Notes: generated by a model not told the origin, from the sequence alone. 64,000 bases of DNA from Methanothrix harundinacea (GCA_002506535.1 DAXT01000018.1:62001-126000); one strand, 5' to 3'. Positions 33,406-44,187 are shown, numbered from the stretch's first letter. Translations and numbers: made by a program.

Positions 33406-34157
33406 CCTCCTCGGTCGTGATAGAGATCCTGAGGCAGACGAGAGAGAGGCTCTCGGTCCGTCCCCGGTCCGCCGATCGGATGAAGGTCAACGACGCCCGA
33501 AACCTCCCGGAGAGGGCGGCGGACCTCCGGTCTAGGGGTATATCCCCCATCATCGCGGAGATCAAGCCCCGGATCCTGGCTAGGTCCCTGGAGCCGGAGG
33601 AGGTGGCGGCGATAGGCCGCAGGTACGAGGCTGATGGTGCTTGCGCCATCTCGGTCCTCACCCAGCCGACCTACTTTCTCGGGTCGCCGCAGAACGCCAG
33701 GGTGGCGAGGGAGGCGTCCTCCCTTCCCATCCTCAGGAAGGACTTCATCCTGGAGGAGAGGCAGCTCGACGAGGTCGCATGCGACCTCGTCCTCCTCATC
33801 GCCGCCTTCTCCTGCGACCTCGACGGCCTGGTGGAGGCGGCAAAGTCCAGGGGGATGGAGCCCCTAGTGGAGGTCCATACCGAGGAGGAGCTCATCACAG
33901 CCCTCAAGACCGGCGCCAGGGTGGTGGGGATAAACAACAGGAACCTGTCGACCCTGGAGGTGAGCCTCGATACCTTCGAGAGGCTGGGGCCGGTGGCGAA
34001 GGGCTCGGGGCTCTTCGTCGTCGCCGAGAGCGGCATAGAGACGAGGGAAGACGTCTTGAGGATGGAGGAGGCCGGGGCCGACGCCCTCCTCGTCGGAACC
34101 TCCCTGATGCGGGAGCCGGCGCTCCTCCCATTACTCAATGGGGCGGCCCGTCCCTGA
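33402..34157 (+). CDS. trpC: Indole-3-glycerol phosphate synthase
   Basis: A 251-residue TIM barrel closing the indole ring. IIAEIKPRILARSLE near the N-terminus, ISVLTQPTYFLGS, LRKDFILEERQL and VVGINNRNLSTLEV are the family motifs, and FVVAESGIETREDV binds phosphate. The usual serine of EIKxxSPS is replaced (EIKPRILAR), a small departure. It overlaps trpG by 4 bp; trpB follows after 36 bp. Confidence 0.94.
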   Translation: MTSSVVIEILRQTRERLSVRPRSADRMKVNDARNLPERAADLRSRGISPIIAEIKPRILARSLEPEEVAAIGRRYEADGACAISVLTQPTYFLGSPQNARVAREASSLPILRKDFILEERQLDEVACDLVLLIAAFSCDLDGLVEAAKSRGMEPLVEVHTEEELITALKTGARVVGINNRNLSTLEVSLDTFERLGPVAKGSGLFVVAESGIETREDVLRMEEAGADALLVGTSLMREPALLPLLNGAARP

Positions 34158-34193
34158 GGGCGGAGCATATACGGAGCGGATGACCAGATAGAG

Positions 34194-35414
34194 ATGGGAG
34201 CTGATGAAGATTTGATGAAGATCACAGATGCGTCGATGAAGAGGTTTGGAAGGTTCGGCGGCCAGTTCGTCCCCGAGACCCTTATGCAGCCCCTGAAGGA
34301 GCTGGCGGAGGCCTACGGCCGCCTCAAGGTGGACCCGCAGTTCAGAGGAGAGCTCTCGGCCCTTCTTTCGAACTATGCCGGAAGGCCCACCCCTCTGTAC
34401 CTGGCAAAGTCCCTATCCCGGGAGCTCTCCCGGAAGGTCTACCTGAAGAGGGAGGACCTCCTCCATGGCGGGGCCCACAAGCTCAACAACGTCCTGGGGC
34501 AGGCTCTGGTGGCCAAGGCGATGGGAAAGACGAGGCTCATCGCCGAGACGGGGGCAGGGCAGCACGGCGTCGCCTCCGCCATGGTGGGGGCTAACCTCGG
34601 CCTCGATACGGAGGTCTACATGGGAGAGGTGGACATCGAGCGGCAGAAGATGAACGTCTATCGGATGGAGCTGTTGGGGGCAAGAGTGATCCCCGTCAGG
34701 TCGGGGTCGCGGACCCTCAAAGACGCCATCAACGAGGCGATGAGGGACTGGGCAGGAAGCTACGAGACCACCCATTACCTGATGGGGACGGTCGCCGGTC
34801 CCCACCCCTACCCCCTGATGGTGAGGGAGTTACAGTCCGTCATAGGGACCGAGGCGAGGGAGCAGATCCTGAATGCAGAAGGAAGGCTCCCCGACGCCGT
34901 CGCCGCCTGCGTCGGCGGCGGGTCCAACGCCATGGGGATCTTCTCGGGCTTTCTCCGAGACGAGGCGACGAAGCTGATCGCCGTGGAGGCGGGGGGGAGG
35001 GGGACCTCCTCCGGCGAGAAGATCGCCGACCACGGAGCATGCCTCAACTTGGGCGAGGACGGGGTCCTCCACGGGGCGATGACCAGGATCCTCCAGGATC
35101 CCTACGGCCAGATCCTGGAGTCCTACTCCCTGGCCGCTGGCCTCGACTATCCCGGCGTCGGCCCCGAGCTCGCCCACCTCGTGGAGGTGGGGAGGGTCAC
35201 CCCCGCCATCGCCGACGACGGCGCCGCCCTGGAGGGGTTCAGCCGTCTATCGGTCCTGGAGGGGATAATACCGGCTCTCGAGTCCGCCCACGCCGTCGGC
35301 TTCGCCCTCAAGAACCCAGAGGCGCTCGGCGAGATCGCCATCATCAACCTCTCAGGAAGGGGGGATAAAGACCTCGCCACGGTGATGGACCACGAGGGGA
35401 GGGGTGGACGATGA
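34194..35414 (+). CDS. trpB: Tryptophan synthase beta chain
   Basis: A 406-residue PLP enzyme joining indole and serine. The lysine is in [19 protein letters not shown] near residue 97; [14 protein letters not shown] and the phosphate loop [12 protein letters not shown] are typical of the TrpB1 group that works with TrpA. A downstream ATG at 34215 is an alternative start. The 3' end overlaps trpA by 4 bp. Confidence 0.96.
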   Translation: MGADEDLMKITDASMKRFGRFGGQFVPETLMQPLKELAEAYGRLKVDPQFRGELSALLSNYAGRPTPLYLAKSLSRELSRKVYLKREDLLHGGAHKLNNVLGQALVAKAMGKTRLIAETGAGQHGVASAMVGANLGLDTEVYMGEVDIERQKMNVYRMELLGARVIPVRSGSRTLKDAINEAMRDWAGSYETTHYLMGTVAGPHPYPLMVRELQSVIGTEAREQILNAEGRLPDAVAACVGGGSNAMGIFSGFLRDEATKLIAVEAGGRGTSSGEKIADHGACLNLGEDGVLHGAMTRILQDPYGQILESYSLAAGLDYPGVGPELAHLVEVGRVTPAIADDGAALEGFSRLSVLEGIIPALESAHAVGFALKNPEALGEIAIINLSGRGDKDLATVMDHEGRGGR

Positions 35415-36178
35415 GGCTCGCCGAGGCCTTCGAGAGGCGGCCCCTTCTCATAGCCTACATCTGTGCTGGGGACCCCAGACCCAGGGCGACGGTGGAGATA
35501 GCGGAGCTTCTGGCCCGGGCCGGGGCCGACGTCGTGGAGCTGGGCCTTCCCCACTCCGACCCGATAGCCGACGGGCCGGTCATCCAAGCAGCGGCCCAGA
35601 GGGCGATCGAGGCGGGGATGAACACCGACGTCTACTTCGAGGCCGCCTCGAAGATCAGGGCCAATGTGCCCCTGGTCTTCATGGGCTACTACAACATGAT
35701 CTTCCGCCGCGGCCTGGATAGGTTCGCAAAGGACTGCGCGGATAGCGGGATCACCGGCCTCATCGTCCCCGACCTGCCGCCGGAAGAGGCGGGCCCCTTG
35801 CGGGCGGCCTGCAGGAAAGCGGGGGTCGACCTGATATCCCTCATAGCACCGAATACGCCGATCGAGAGGATCCCCCTCATCGCAGAAAATTCCAGCGGCT
35901 TTCTCTACCTCGTCGCCCGCTCCGGGGTGACGGGGGCCAGGGCCGACCTCCAGGAGTCGACTAAGGCGCTGATCGAGCGGGTGAAGACCCCCCTCCCCAA
36001 GGCCGTAGGCTTCGGGATATCGACCCCGGAGCAGGCGGCGGAGGTGATCCGAGCCGGAGCCGACGCCGCCATCGTCGGATCCGCCTGCGTCGACCTGATC
36101 TCCAGAGGAGACCTCGCGGGCCTGGAGGAGCTGATCCGGGGGATGAAGGCGGCGATCGGAGAGGCAAGGCCGATCTAG
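35411..36178 (+). CDS. trpA: Tryptophan synthase alpha chain
   Basis: A 255-residue TIM barrel that releases indole from indole-glycerol phosphate and passes it to TrpB. The catalytic Glu is in [16 protein letters not shown] and the Asp in [11 protein letters not shown]. The closing loop sequence [12 protein letters not shown] is present. It is the last gene of the seven-gene operon. Confidence 0.95.
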   Translation: MRLAEAFERRPLLIAYICAGDPRPRATVEIAELLARAGADVVELGLPHSDPIADGPVIQAAAQRAIEAGMNTDVYFEAASKIRANVPLVFMGYYNMIFRRGLDRFAKDCADSGITGLIVPDLPPEEAGPLRAACRKAGVDLISLIAPNTPIERIPLIAENSSGFLYLVARSGVTGARADLQESTKALIERVKTPLPKAVGFGISTPEQAAEVIRAGADAAIVGSACVDLISRGDLAGLEELIRGMKAAIGEARPI

Positions 36179-36315
36179 GCGGCGGCGAGGGTCTGAGGGA
36201 GAAGGGGAAGAAGAAAAGCCCTGTATATCAAAGCGCAGAAAAAAATCGGATCGGGCGGGGCGATGGCCCCCCCGAACTCCCACTTCTCTAAAGACCGGGA
36301 CTCTCCCCCCTCCCC

Positions 36316-37212
36316 TCAGACTGTGAGGGTGTAGGAGTAGCCGCTCCTGAAGAACCTGTACCACGACCTGAAATATCCTGGGCTCGTCACCCTTATGTTG
36401 TGGTACTGGTCGCCGGGGACGGTGAAGCTGACGACCCCGTCGAGCCTTCCGTCGCTGATGTCCCGGTACTCCTGGATCCCGTCGACGTTGACGGTGAAAC
36501 CTGTCCGGCTAGACCTGACCGTCACCCGGGCGTACGATGGGACTGGTCCGGGGACGGGGCCTGGAGGCCAGGCTCCGGTCCCCACGTCGATGATCACGGC
36601 GTTGGAGGGCTGGTTATTGGCGACGAATAGTAGGACGTGGCGGCCGGGCTCGTCGCCGTGGAAGGCGATTCGGGAGTAGCCGGGCCAGAAGCGGTAAGTA
36701 TCTTTATCCACCCTGCCGCTCTCGTATATCTCGTAGAAGTCCGCCGACCCGCCGGTGGAGGAGTAGGCGAGAAGCTGGAGGTACGCCCCCAGGGGACAGT
36801 AGGCGTACTGGTTCCAGGACCAGGTCCCCATGATCCAGAGGGCGTTCGTCCCGAAGTACCCGGAGGTGAAGGCGGAGTATGAGGTCGCCTGCCCCCCGTA
36901 GTATACGGTGGAAGGCTCACGCCCCGAGATCGAATACTGCTGGATCTCGCCGAAGGTCGGCGGCTCCATGCTGTAGTAGGCGTCGGTGAGGCCGGACGTC
37001 CCAGAGGGTCCCGCCGGTCCTGAGGAGTCCGGGCCCAGAACTATCGATCTCTTCACCGCATCGGGCGTCTCGCCCCCGGTGTAGGTCGTCTCGAAGCCGG
37101 GACCCAGCGCCTCTCCCCCAAAATCGGTCATCTTCTCTTCGATCCACTGGCCAGCGGCCGATCCTATGGATAATATCAACAGCAGGGAAATCAAAGCTTC
37201 CTTATAGCTCAA
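36316..37212 (-). CDS. Exported protein of unknown function
   Basis: A 298-residue protein with a signal peptide (MSYKEALISLLLILSIGSAAG). The mature part is rich in Tyr, Gly, Ser and Trp. It contains a Pro-Gly stretch GAWPPGPVPGPVPSYARV near residue 220 that may hinge two domains. The last 70 residues read as a PEGA-like or Ig-like beta domain (FTVNVDGIQEYRDISDGRLD). It is monocistronic and convergent with trpA. I do not recognise the full-length family. Confidence 0.7.
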   Translation of the reverse strand: MSYKEALISLLLILSIGSAAGQWIEEKMTDFGGEALGPGFETTYTGGETPDAVKRSIVLGPDSSGPAGPSGTSGLTDAYYSMEPPTFGEIQQYSISGREPSTVYYGGQATSYSAFTSGYFGTNALWIMGTWSWNQYAYCPLGAYLQLLAYSSTGGSADFYEIYESGRVDKDTYRFWPGYSRIAFHGDEPGRHVLLFVANNQPSNAVIIDVGTGAWPPGPVPGPVPSYARVTVRSSRTGFTVNVDGIQEYRDISDGRLDGVVSFTVPGDQYHNIRVTSPGYFRSWYRFFRSGYSYTLTV

Positions 37213-37304
37213 GAGGAAAACCCCCGTCCCTCTCTATCGCCCTGATGGTACAAAAAGTTTTGGAGTGATGGTGACGGAGGGGCCGCAACCCCACCACCCC
37301 CCGG

Positions 37305-39005
37305 CTACATCGACTCCAGCGCCGGGATCCCCAGGGTCTCCAGGGTCGCCCGCAGGCAGTTTCGAGCCGCCTTGACGAGGGCGAGCCTCGCCTCCTTTAT
37401 GCCCGGGTCGGCCTCCAGGACGGGGCTTGACCGGTAGAACTGGTTGAAGACCTCGGCGAGCTCCCGGGCGTAGGTCGCCAGGAGGTGGGGCTTAAGCTCC
37501 CGGGCCGCCACCTGGATGGCGAGGTCGAACTGGGATATCTTCCGGATCAGGTCGACCTCCTCGGGACTTGTGAGAATCGCGGGGTCGAAGTCGGCGAAGG
37601 CTTCGGCCTTATCGAGGATGGAGGAGGCCCTGGCGTGGGAGTACTGGATGAAGGGGGCCGAGAGCTTCTCGAAGTCCAGGGCCGCCTTCCAGTCGAAGAC
37701 CGTCGCCTTCTCCGGGGATACCCGGACGACGTCGTACCTCACCGCCCCCAGGGCGACGTCTTTGGCGACGCTCCGCCTGAACTCCTCCCCCTCCTCCGGC
37801 CGCCGGGCCGTCACCTCTTCGTAAGCCCGGGCCTCCACCTCGTCGAGGAGCTCGTCGGTGGAGATGAATTTGCCCTTCCTCGTGCTCATGGAGCCGGTGG
37901 GGAGGGATACGAACTCGAAGATGACGATCTCCGGCTCTCTCACCCCCATCAGCCGGAGGGAGGCCCGGAGCTGGCCTGATATCAGTTTATGATCTGCCCC
38001 CAGGACGTCGATCATCCTCTCGGACCGATCGGCCTTCCACTTATGGTAGGCGAGGTCCCTGGTGGTGTAAAGGGACGTCCCGTCGGACCTCTTCAATACG
38101 AGCTTCTTCTCGAACCCCTCGCCACTGAGGTCGAGCTGGAGGGACCCCTCCTTCCATCCGGTGAGCCCCGTCGCCTCGAGGCGATCGAAGATCCGGGCCG
38201 TCGACCCGTCCCGGACGAACTCGCTCTCCCAGTGGTACGAGTCGTGGCGTATGTTCAGCCTGCGCAGGGTCTCATCGATCCCGGAGAGGGCGTAATTTAC
38301 CGCTTCCCGGAACTTATCCGCCGTCTCCTCGTCTGCGCCCTCGTAGAGCTGCATCAGCCGGTCTACCCCCTCCTTCAATCCAGGATCTGCGACGAGGTCC
38401 TTGTTCGCCTGGATGTAGACTTTGGCGATGGCGTGGTCGGCCTTCGAGCCGTCGAGGGGATAGCGGCCGCACCCCCAGACGACGATGGCTATCTGCCGGC
38501 CCATGTCGTTGACGTAGTACTGGGCCTCCACCTCGCAGCCCGCCCGCCGCAGGATCCTCACCAGGGTGTCGCCGATGACGGAGTTTCTTATGTGGCCGAC
38601 GTGGAGGGGGCCGTTGGGGTTGGCGGAGGTGTGCTCGACGATCACCCTCTCCGTCATGGAGCCGGTCCAGCAGCGGTCTCCTTCAGCCTCCCGGACCGCC
38701 GAATCGAGGAACCGGCGGCTGGCGAAGAAGTTGAGGTAAGGGCCCATCGCCTCGACCCGGTCGACGGTGCCGCCCTCGTCGGGGACGATCGCCTCGAGAA
38801 GATTCCGGGAGATATCCGCAGGCTTTCTCTTGAGGACTGGGGCGAGCCTGAAGGATACGGTGGAGGCGAGGTCGGCGTGGGGGCTCGTCTCCAGCAGAAG
38901 ATCGTTGCCATCGACCTTCCCTCCGGTCTCGGGCAGAAGAAACCCGCATCGATCCATGGCGTCGCGAAGAAGCGACTCGACATCTCTCCAGAAGTCCAGG
39001 AACAT
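37305..39005 (-). CDS. argS: Arginyl-tRNA synthetase
   Basis: A 566-residue class I synthetase. The start is the ATG at 39005, preceded by GGTGAT at 6-base spacing; upstream in-frame codons lack homology. The N-terminal additional domain is residues 1-105. The HIGH motif is HVGHI in NPNGPLHVGHIRNSVIGDTL, and the KMSKS counterpart is SMSTRKGKF. The C-terminal anticodon-binding domain ends with NCLRATLETLGIPALESM. The gene is divergent from the DUF4139 gene. Confidence 0.95.
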   Translation of the reverse strand: MFLDFWRDVESLLRDAMDRCGFLLPETGGKVDGNDLLLETSPHADLASTVSFRLAPVLKRKPADISRNLLEAIVPDEGGTVDRVEAMGPYLNFFASRRFLDSAVREAEGDRCWTGSMTERVIVEHTSANPNGPLHVGHIRNSVIGDTLVRILRRAGCEVEAQYYVNDMGRQIAIVVWGCGRYPLDGSKADHAIAKVYIQANKDLVADPGLKEGVDRLMQLYEGADEETADKFREAVNYALSGIDETLRRLNIRHDSYHWESEFVRDGSTARIFDRLEATGLTGWKEGSLQLDLSGEGFEKKLVLKRSDGTSLYTTRDLAYHKWKADRSERMIDVLGADHKLISGQLRASLRLMGVREPEIVIFEFVSLPTGSMSTRKGKFISTDELLDEVEARAYEEVTARRPEEGEEFRRSVAKDVALGAVRYDVVRVSPEKATVFDWKAALDFEKLSAPFIQYSHARASSILDKAEAFADFDPAILTSPEEVDLIRKISQFDLAIQVAARELKPHLLATYARELAEVFNQFYRSSPVLEADPGIKEARLALVKAARNCLRATLETLGIPALESM

Positions 39006-39165
39006 GAGAACATCACCGTACGACTCGGGGGAGGGAAGCTCGATATACCGATATAAGCGTTCCGACGCCGCCTCCCGGAGAGGCCGGCTCTTCTCCAGGG
39101 TGCGGAAAAGCGTAATATAATTGAGCAGGTCTATACCTTCATCAGAAAATGGGGGAAAAACGATC

Positions 39166-40404
39166 ATGAAGAAGATTCCTGCAATTCTGGTGCTGATACT
39201 GGCCATCGCCTCCGCCTCCGCTTCCGCCTCCGACGGCGGATCCGGCAAGGTCGAGGCGATCACCATCATCAGCCTTCCCGTCGACTCGGTGACCATTTAT
39301 CCCGACGGCCTCGCCACAGTTAAGAGGACCGGGGAGATGGAGATGACGGAGGGGGTCCACCAGCTCGTCGTAGACCTGCCGACCTCCGTGGATATGGACT
39401 CGGTGAGGTTCTCGGTGACCAACGCCTCCGTCGAGAAGGTCGTCCGCCACGACAACCCGGAGTACACCCTCAACGTCTCCTCCCCGGGGGCCCAGAGGTT
39501 TGATCTCTTCTACCTGATGCCGCGGGCCGGCTCCTGGCGGCCGAGCTACTCGGTCCACATCGAGGACGAGACGGTACTGGTGTCGGCCCAGGCCGTGGTG
39601 ACAAACAGCTTCGGCGAGGATCTGGAGGCGATCAGGCTGAAGCTCGTCTCAGGCCCGCCCCAGGCCGCCCCGATGGAGAAGTTCATGGCTGCCGTGGGCT
39701 ATGCCGACTATGCCCTGGCGGAGGAGGCGGTGACGGCCCGAGCCCCGGCGCCAGCCCCCGCGCCCGCTACCGGGGAGCTGGAGACCCTCTACATCTACGA
39801 GCTCGCTGGCCGAAAGGACCTGGAGATGAACAAAGAGGTGGGGTTCCCCTTCTTCGAAGAGACCGCCCCGATAATGAGAAGCTACGTCTGGAACGCGTAC
39901 ATCAATAACGAGGGGCCTGTGACGGAGTTGATAAAGGCGAACAACACCATGAAAGACCCCTGGCCCGCAGGGCAGGCCCTCCTCTACAGGAACGACGAGT
40001 ACGTCTCCATGGTGAAGATACCCTTCACCCCACCGGGGACGGAGGCCGAAATAGATTTGGGGTCCTCCTCGGACCTGAAGGTGGAACGAAAGCTTGCCAA
40101 CTACACCACCTCCGAGGAGATAGTCATAGTCCCGGGAGCCGGGAACGCCACCTCTCCGATGAAGGTGACGACGGAGACCTGGACCTACGAACTCTCCATC
40201 AAGGGCAACGTCGATCGAAACGCCACGGCGGAGGTATATGATACAAAGCCCCTCCGGGGCGAGATGATCTCGGCGGAGCCGAAGCCGACGGAGACGACGG
40301 CGACGGCGCTGAAATGGGTCCTGGAGCTACAGCCCCGGGAGGAGACGAAGATAGAGTACACCTACAGGATTGTGACAAGAGAGGTGGTGGCGGGCGGCAA
40401 GTGA
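39166..40404 (+). CDS. Exported DUF4139-domain protein
   Basis: A 412-residue protein starting at the ATG at 39166 (MKKIPAILVL), which opens a clear signal peptide. The pattern SVTIYPDGLATVKRTGEMEM, LMPRAGSWRPSYSVHIED and WVLELQPREETKIEYTY is that of the DUF4139 beta-sandwich family found in bacteria and archaea. An Ala/Pro-rich linker (PAPAPAPAT) lies near residue 205. N-glycosylation sequons are frequent (NTTS-like NNT, NYT, NAT). A T-rich tract follows the stop. Function unknown, probably surface. Confidence 0.82.
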   Translation: MKKIPAILVLILAIASASASASDGGSGKVEAITIISLPVDSVTIYPDGLATVKRTGEMEMTEGVHQLVVDLPTSVDMDSVRFSVTNASVEKVVRHDNPEYTLNVSSPGAQRFDLFYLMPRAGSWRPSYSVHIEDETVLVSAQAVVTNSFGEDLEAIRLKLVSGPPQAAPMEKFMAAVGYADYALAEEAVTARAPAPAPAPATGELETLYIYELAGRKDLEMNKEVGFPFFEETAPIMRSYVWNAYINNEGPVTELIKANNTMKDPWPAGQALLYRNDEYVSMVKIPFTPPGTEAEIDLGSSSDLKVERKLANYTTSEEIVIVPGAGNATSPMKVTTETWTYELSIKGNVDRNATAEVYDTKPLRGEMISAEPKPTETTATALKWVLELQPREETKIEYTYRIVTREVVAGGK

Positions 40405-40419
40405 GGGGCCGCCACCGCC

Positions 40420-40450
40420 TTTTCTTGCTTTTTCCTTTTCTGCTTTCCTT
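40420..40450 (+). terminator. T-rich tract after the DUF4139 gene
   Basis: The stretch TTTTCTTGCTTTTTCCTTTTC lies 16 bases past the stop and fits an archaeal intrinsic terminator, with several T-runs of four or five. Confidence 0.55.
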
Positions 40451-40479
40451 ATTGATCTGTTATCGTCTTCTCTTGCAGG

Positions 40480-40923
40480 TCACTCGATGGGGACGGCTTT
40501 TGGCTTCACCACGATCAGCTTGGGGAGGTGGACCTCCAAAACCCCGTCCTCATATTTTGCCTTCACCTGCTCAGGCTTAATCTCGCATGTAAGCTTCACT
40601 TTTCGGCTTACCGCCGCCTCGGCCCTCTCCCTGATGAGGTACGTCCCAGGGGGTCGCTCAAACCTCGCCTTGACGGTCACTGCGTCTTCTGTCACAGCGA
40701 GGTCGATCTGTTCCTTCTTCGTCCCCGGAAGGTCGATGAATACGACTACCTCTTCGGGGGTGTCGATGACGTCCACCGCCGAGAGATCCCCCGAATCGGG
40801 GAGGATCTCAGCGACGTCCCCCAGCATCTTTCGGAATACATCTCTCGCCTGGACAGACCTCTTCATCGACTCCATGACGGCTCTACCGACCATCCTCTCT
40901 GCATCCTCTCTCATTGAAAACAC
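40480..40923 (-). CDS. Small heat-shock protein, Hsp20 family
   Basis: A 147-residue alpha-crystallin-type chaperone. The core runs from VDVIDTPEEVVVFIDLPGTK to YEDGVLEVHLPKLIV, with the GVLxVxLP motif. The final VPIE replaces the usual IxI oligomer anchor. The second methionine (MREDAERM) is a possible start. The start lies 35 bp from the end of pyrC, also on the minus strand, so it may be read through or use its own promoter. Confidence 0.92.
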   Translation of the reverse strand: MFSMREDAERMVGRAVMESMKRSVQARDVFRKMLGDVAEILPDSGDLSAVDVIDTPEEVVVFIDLPGTKKEQIDLAVTEDAVTVKARFERPPGTYLIRERAEAAVSRKVKLTCEIKPEQVKAKYEDGVLEVHLPKLIVVKPKAVPIE

Positions 40924-40957
40924 CTCGACATCTTTCCAGAGTTTTCGTCCGTCTCTT

Positions 40958-42271
40958 TCACTCTTCCGACCTCTCCCTCGCCCTCCTGAGGCGGGGTCCG
41001 GGAAGGTTCATCCCAAAGCCGTTCTTTGCCACAAACTCCCCGTCCGCAAAGACGACCTCGCCCCGGATAATGGTGATCCTGGGGAAGAGCGCCCTCCTAC
41101 CCTCGTAGGGGGTCCACTCGGCGCCGCTGTGGAGCCGGTCGGCCCTGATCTCAGCGGAAGCCCGGGGATCGATTACGACGAGATCGGCGTCCTTTCCCCG
41201 GAGGATCCCCCCCTTGGAGGAGAGTCCCATGATCTCGGCGGGCCTGCGGGAGAGACCTTCGACGATCCGGTCGAGGGAGATGAGGTTTGACCGGACGGCC
41301 ATCAGCATCAGAGGAAGCATCGTCTCGACCCCGGGGACCCCAGGAGGAGCGTCCCAGATCTCGTCCCTCTTCTCCTCGGGGAGGTGAGGGGCGTGGTCCG
41401 AGGCTATGGCGTCGATGTCGCCCTTGCGAAGCCCCTCCCAGAGGGCGTCTCTATCCCGGAAGTCCCGGAGGGGCGGGTTCATCTTGAGGAAGGTCCCCTG
41501 CCTCCGCCAGTCCCTCTTCGTAAATAGGAGGTGGTGGGGCGCCACCTCGCAGGTCACCATCTTCCCCCTCCCCTTCGCCGCCCTGATATGGTCGAGCCCC
41601 TCGGTGGTGCTGAGGTGGCAGATGTGGACCCTCTCGGCGATGGAGAGGACCGTCTCGACCGCCTTCGCCTCCGCCTGGTTCGGCCTCGCCGACGAGTAGA
41701 GCTGCGGCTCCCTCCCATCCCGGAGCGGCTCTGAGCTCTCCCGGATCACCTCCGGGTCCTCGGCGTGGACTGTGGGGAGGAGCCCCGCCTTTGCCGTCTG
41801 CACCAGGATCCGCCGGAGATCTTCCTCGCTGTGGTCGTAGGTGAAGATCTCGCCTATCGCCGACGCCCCCAGCTCTGCGAGCCTCTTTACATCGCCGGGG
41901 CCGCCGTTTAAGCAGAAGTCGACGACCGACCGCCTCTCGGCGATCTCCAGCTTCATCCTGTAAGAGGGGCCGTCTAAGGTTGGAGGGTTAGTATTCGGCT
42001 GGTCGACGACGGCGGTCACCCCCCCGGCGGCGGCGGATTTGGAGCCCGTCTCCCAGTCCTCTTTATGGGTGTAGCCGGGGTCCCGGAAGTGGACGTGGAT
42101 GTCGATGGCCCCCGGAAGGACGATCATCCCCCGGCCGTCGATCGTCTCCTCCGCCTGATGGTCCCCCCCCAGGGCGGCGATCTTACCGCCCTTGATCCAC
42201 AGGTCGAGGTTCTGAAGGCGGCCGTCGACGTAGACCCTCCCGCCTTTGACGACCCGATCCATACCGGTCAT
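40958..42271 (-). CDS. pyrC: Dihydroorotase
   Basis: A 437-residue amidohydrolase closing the dihydroorotate ring in pyrimidine synthesis. Metal ligands are visible as [37 protein letters not shown] and [13 protein letters not shown]. It is coupled by a 4-bp overlap to the adenosine-kinase-like gene upstream. A possible alternative is hydantoinase, but the DPGYTHKED signature favours dihydroorotase. Confidence 0.93.
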   Translation of the reverse strand: MTGMDRVVKGGRVYVDGRLQNLDLWIKGGKIAALGGDHQAEETIDGRGMIVLPGAIDIHVHFRDPGYTHKEDWETGSKSAAAGGVTAVVDQPNTNPPTLDGPSYRMKLEIAERRSVVDFCLNGGPGDVKRLAELGASAIGEIFTYDHSEEDLRRILVQTAKAGLLPTVHAEDPEVIRESSEPLRDGREPQLYSSARPNQAEAKAVETVLSIAERVHICHLSTTEGLDHIRAAKGRGKMVTCEVAPHHLLFTKRDWRRQGTFLKMNPPLRDFRDRDALWEGLRKGDIDAIASDHAPHLPEEKRDEIWDAPPGVPGVETMLPLMLMAVRSNLISLDRIVEGLSRRPAEIMGLSSKGGILRGKDADLVVIDPRASAEIRADRLHSGAEWTPYEGRRALFPRITIIRGEVVFADGEFVAKNGFGMNLPGPRLRRARERSEE

Positions 42272-42750
42272 AGCTTGTATCCGAACCTTCTCAGCATCCT
42301 TCTGCGATCATTGACGTCCTCCTCCGACTCCACGCCCTTAGGCGAAGAGCCGTCGACGACCCCCATGATCCCGCCGCCCTGTTCTGTCCTTGCCACCACC
42401 ACATCCACGGGGTTTGCCGTGGCGCAAAATATGCCGCAGACCTCCTGGACCGACTTTACCGCGTTCAGAACGTTGATCGGAAACGCCTCCCGCAGGAGGA
42501 TGACGAAGGTGTGGCCGCACCCCAGGGCGAGAGAGTTCTCCCTCGCCGCCCCGACCAGCTCGGGGTCGTTGCCCTCGGACCGGACAAGACAGGGTCCGCT
42601 AGCCTCGGAGAAGGCGATACCGAACCTGGATCTGGGGGCGGTTCCTGCAACCGCCTCGTATAGATCTTCTGCAGTCTTTATGAAGTGGCTCTGTCCCAGG
42701 ATCAGGTTCGAACCCTCGGGGATATTCATCCTAACAGTCTCAAGCTCCAT
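42268..42750 (-). CDS. DUF355 adenosine-specific kinase-like protein
   Basis: A 160-residue protein. [40 protein letters not shown] and [20 protein letters not shown] are the marks of the DUF355 family, whose structure led to the name adenosine-specific kinase. The biochemical role in archaea is not settled. It overlaps pyrC by 4 bp, tying it to nucleotide metabolism. Confidence 0.88.
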   Translation of the reverse strand: MELETVRMNIPEGSNLILGQSHFIKTAEDLYEAVAGTAPRSRFGIAFSEASGPCLVRSEGNDPELVGAARENSLALGCGHTFVILLREAFPINVLNAVKSVQEVCGIFCATANPVDVVVARTEQGGGIMGVVDGSSPKGVESEEDVNDRRRMLRRFGYKL

Positions 42751-42956
42751 CTATCAGATCCTCCCTGCCAAAATAATGGGTCGAGATGACTTATATCTAT
42801 GGCTTGAGGGCGGAGATCTTCCGGGCAAGATCTATGCCGGGCAAGCCAAGACCGGGAATGTGGCTGCTCCAGAAGGCCGGATCCGGTCCGGGCGACGGCC
42901 GAAGGGAACGACACTTATATTTAATCTATAATGGAAAGAGAAAGATGGAGAGCGGC

Positions 42957-44141
42957 ATGAAAAAGATCGAATACTGTCCCGTAAGCATGAAACAACTTCT
43001 GGTCAAGATGAAAGATACCAGCGAGCTGATGCTCGATCTCGGATACTCCGCGGTCCTCTACGACGACGACGACCTGGCGATGGAGGTCATCAGGCTAGAA
43101 GAGAAGATGGACGTCTACGACTACCACGTCCAGATATCGGCGATGCTCGCCGCTAGGACCGTCGAGGACGCCGAGGCCCTCTCCGGCGTCCTCCAGATCG
43201 CCTCCGCTGCAGAGATCATCTCCAACGCCGCCGGGGATATCGCCAGCATCGTCCACCTGAAGATGGGGATACCCTACGAGCTTAAAAAGGACCTGAGGCA
43301 GGCGGAGGAGACGGTGGCCCGGGCGGTGGTGGGGGCGGATTCGAAGGTCGCGGGCCGAAAACTCGACGACATCTCCTTTGAAACAGAAGGCGGGATGGTG
43401 GTCATCGCCATAAGGCGCGGCGAGAGCTGGATCTACGATCCTGACCCCGATACCCAGATCATGACGGGGGACATCCTCTTCGCCAGAGGCCACGACGAGG
43501 GGGTCCCCCAATTTCTCGAGATGACGACCGGCAAACCGCAGGTGCCGAAGGTTTACCAGGAGAGCGGCATCGGCCAGCTGGAGAGGGCCGTCGACATCAT
43601 CGTCGAGATGAAGAACAGGTCGGAGCTGGCGGTGGGGCTCGCCTACACCGCCGTCCTCTTCGACAGCGAGGAGGTGGCGATCGAGGTCGAGGAGATCGAG
43701 CAGGAGATGGATGAGATGAAGTACGAGCTGCAGCGATGGGTCCTGCGGGCTGCCAAGCACGTCGACGACATCGAAAACCTCCGGGGACTCCTCCACCTGG
43801 CCGTCTCGACGGAGATCATCAGCGACGCTGCCCTCAAGATAGCCAACGTAGTCCTCCACGATATCGAGCCTCATCCTATCCTGGCGATGGCCATGAGGGA
43901 GTCAGACGAGGTAATAACGAGAGTGGAGATAGCTGCCGGGGCGGAGATGGATGGAAAGACCCTCGCCGACCTGGACCTAGAGACCGAGACGGGGATGTAC
44001 GTCCTCGCCGTCAAACGGGGCGGCAGATGGACCTATAACCCGAGGGCCAGGGTGACCCTGGGGGCGGGAGACCTGATCTTCACCCGGGGGAGCAAGAGCG
44101 GCGAGGAGCTCCTCCTGAAGATGAGCGGCGCCCGGACCTGA
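42957..44141 (+). CDS. Duplicated PhoU/TrkA-C domain protein
   Basis: About 394 residues from the ATG at 42957, which has GGAG at good spacing and lies some 40 bases from a TATA-like CTTATATTTAA; an ATG at 42945 is also possible. The protein is two copies of the same unit. Each has a PhoU-like helical part (VKMKDTSELMLDLGYSAVLY; VEMKNRSELAVGLAYTAVLF) followed by a TrkA-C domain (ISFETEGGMVVIAIRRGESW; LDLETETGMYVLAVKRGGRW). TrkA-C domains bind nucleotides and control ion channels. No channel gene is adjacent, so its partner is unknown. Confidence 0.88.
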   Translation: MKKIEYCPVSMKQLLVKMKDTSELMLDLGYSAVLYDDDDLAMEVIRLEEKMDVYDYHVQISAMLAARTVEDAEALSGVLQIASAAEIISNAAGDIASIVHLKMGIPYELKKDLRQAEETVARAVVGADSKVAGRKLDDISFETEGGMVVIAIRRGESWIYDPDPDTQIMTGDILFARGHDEGVPQFLEMTTGKPQVPKVYQESGIGQLERAVDIIVEMKNRSELAVGLAYTAVLFDSEEVAIEVEEIEQEMDEMKYELQRWVLRAAKHVDDIENLRGLLHLAVSTEIISDAALKIANVVLHDIEPHPILAMAMRESDEVITRVEIAAGAEMDGKTLADLDLETETGMYVLAVKRGGRWTYNPRARVTLGAGDLIFTRGSKSGEELLLKMSGART

Positions 44142-44187
44142 TAGGTCCCGCACCCGTTGATATTTTGAGCTATGCCTCGGCCACTGC

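Noticed and set aside
35147..36364. 405-codon minus-strand frame
   Set aside because: It spans the antisense of trpB and trpA and crosses into a different gene; no protein features.
38000..39056. 355-codon plus-strand frame
   Set aside because: It is antisense to argS, which has all class I motifs.
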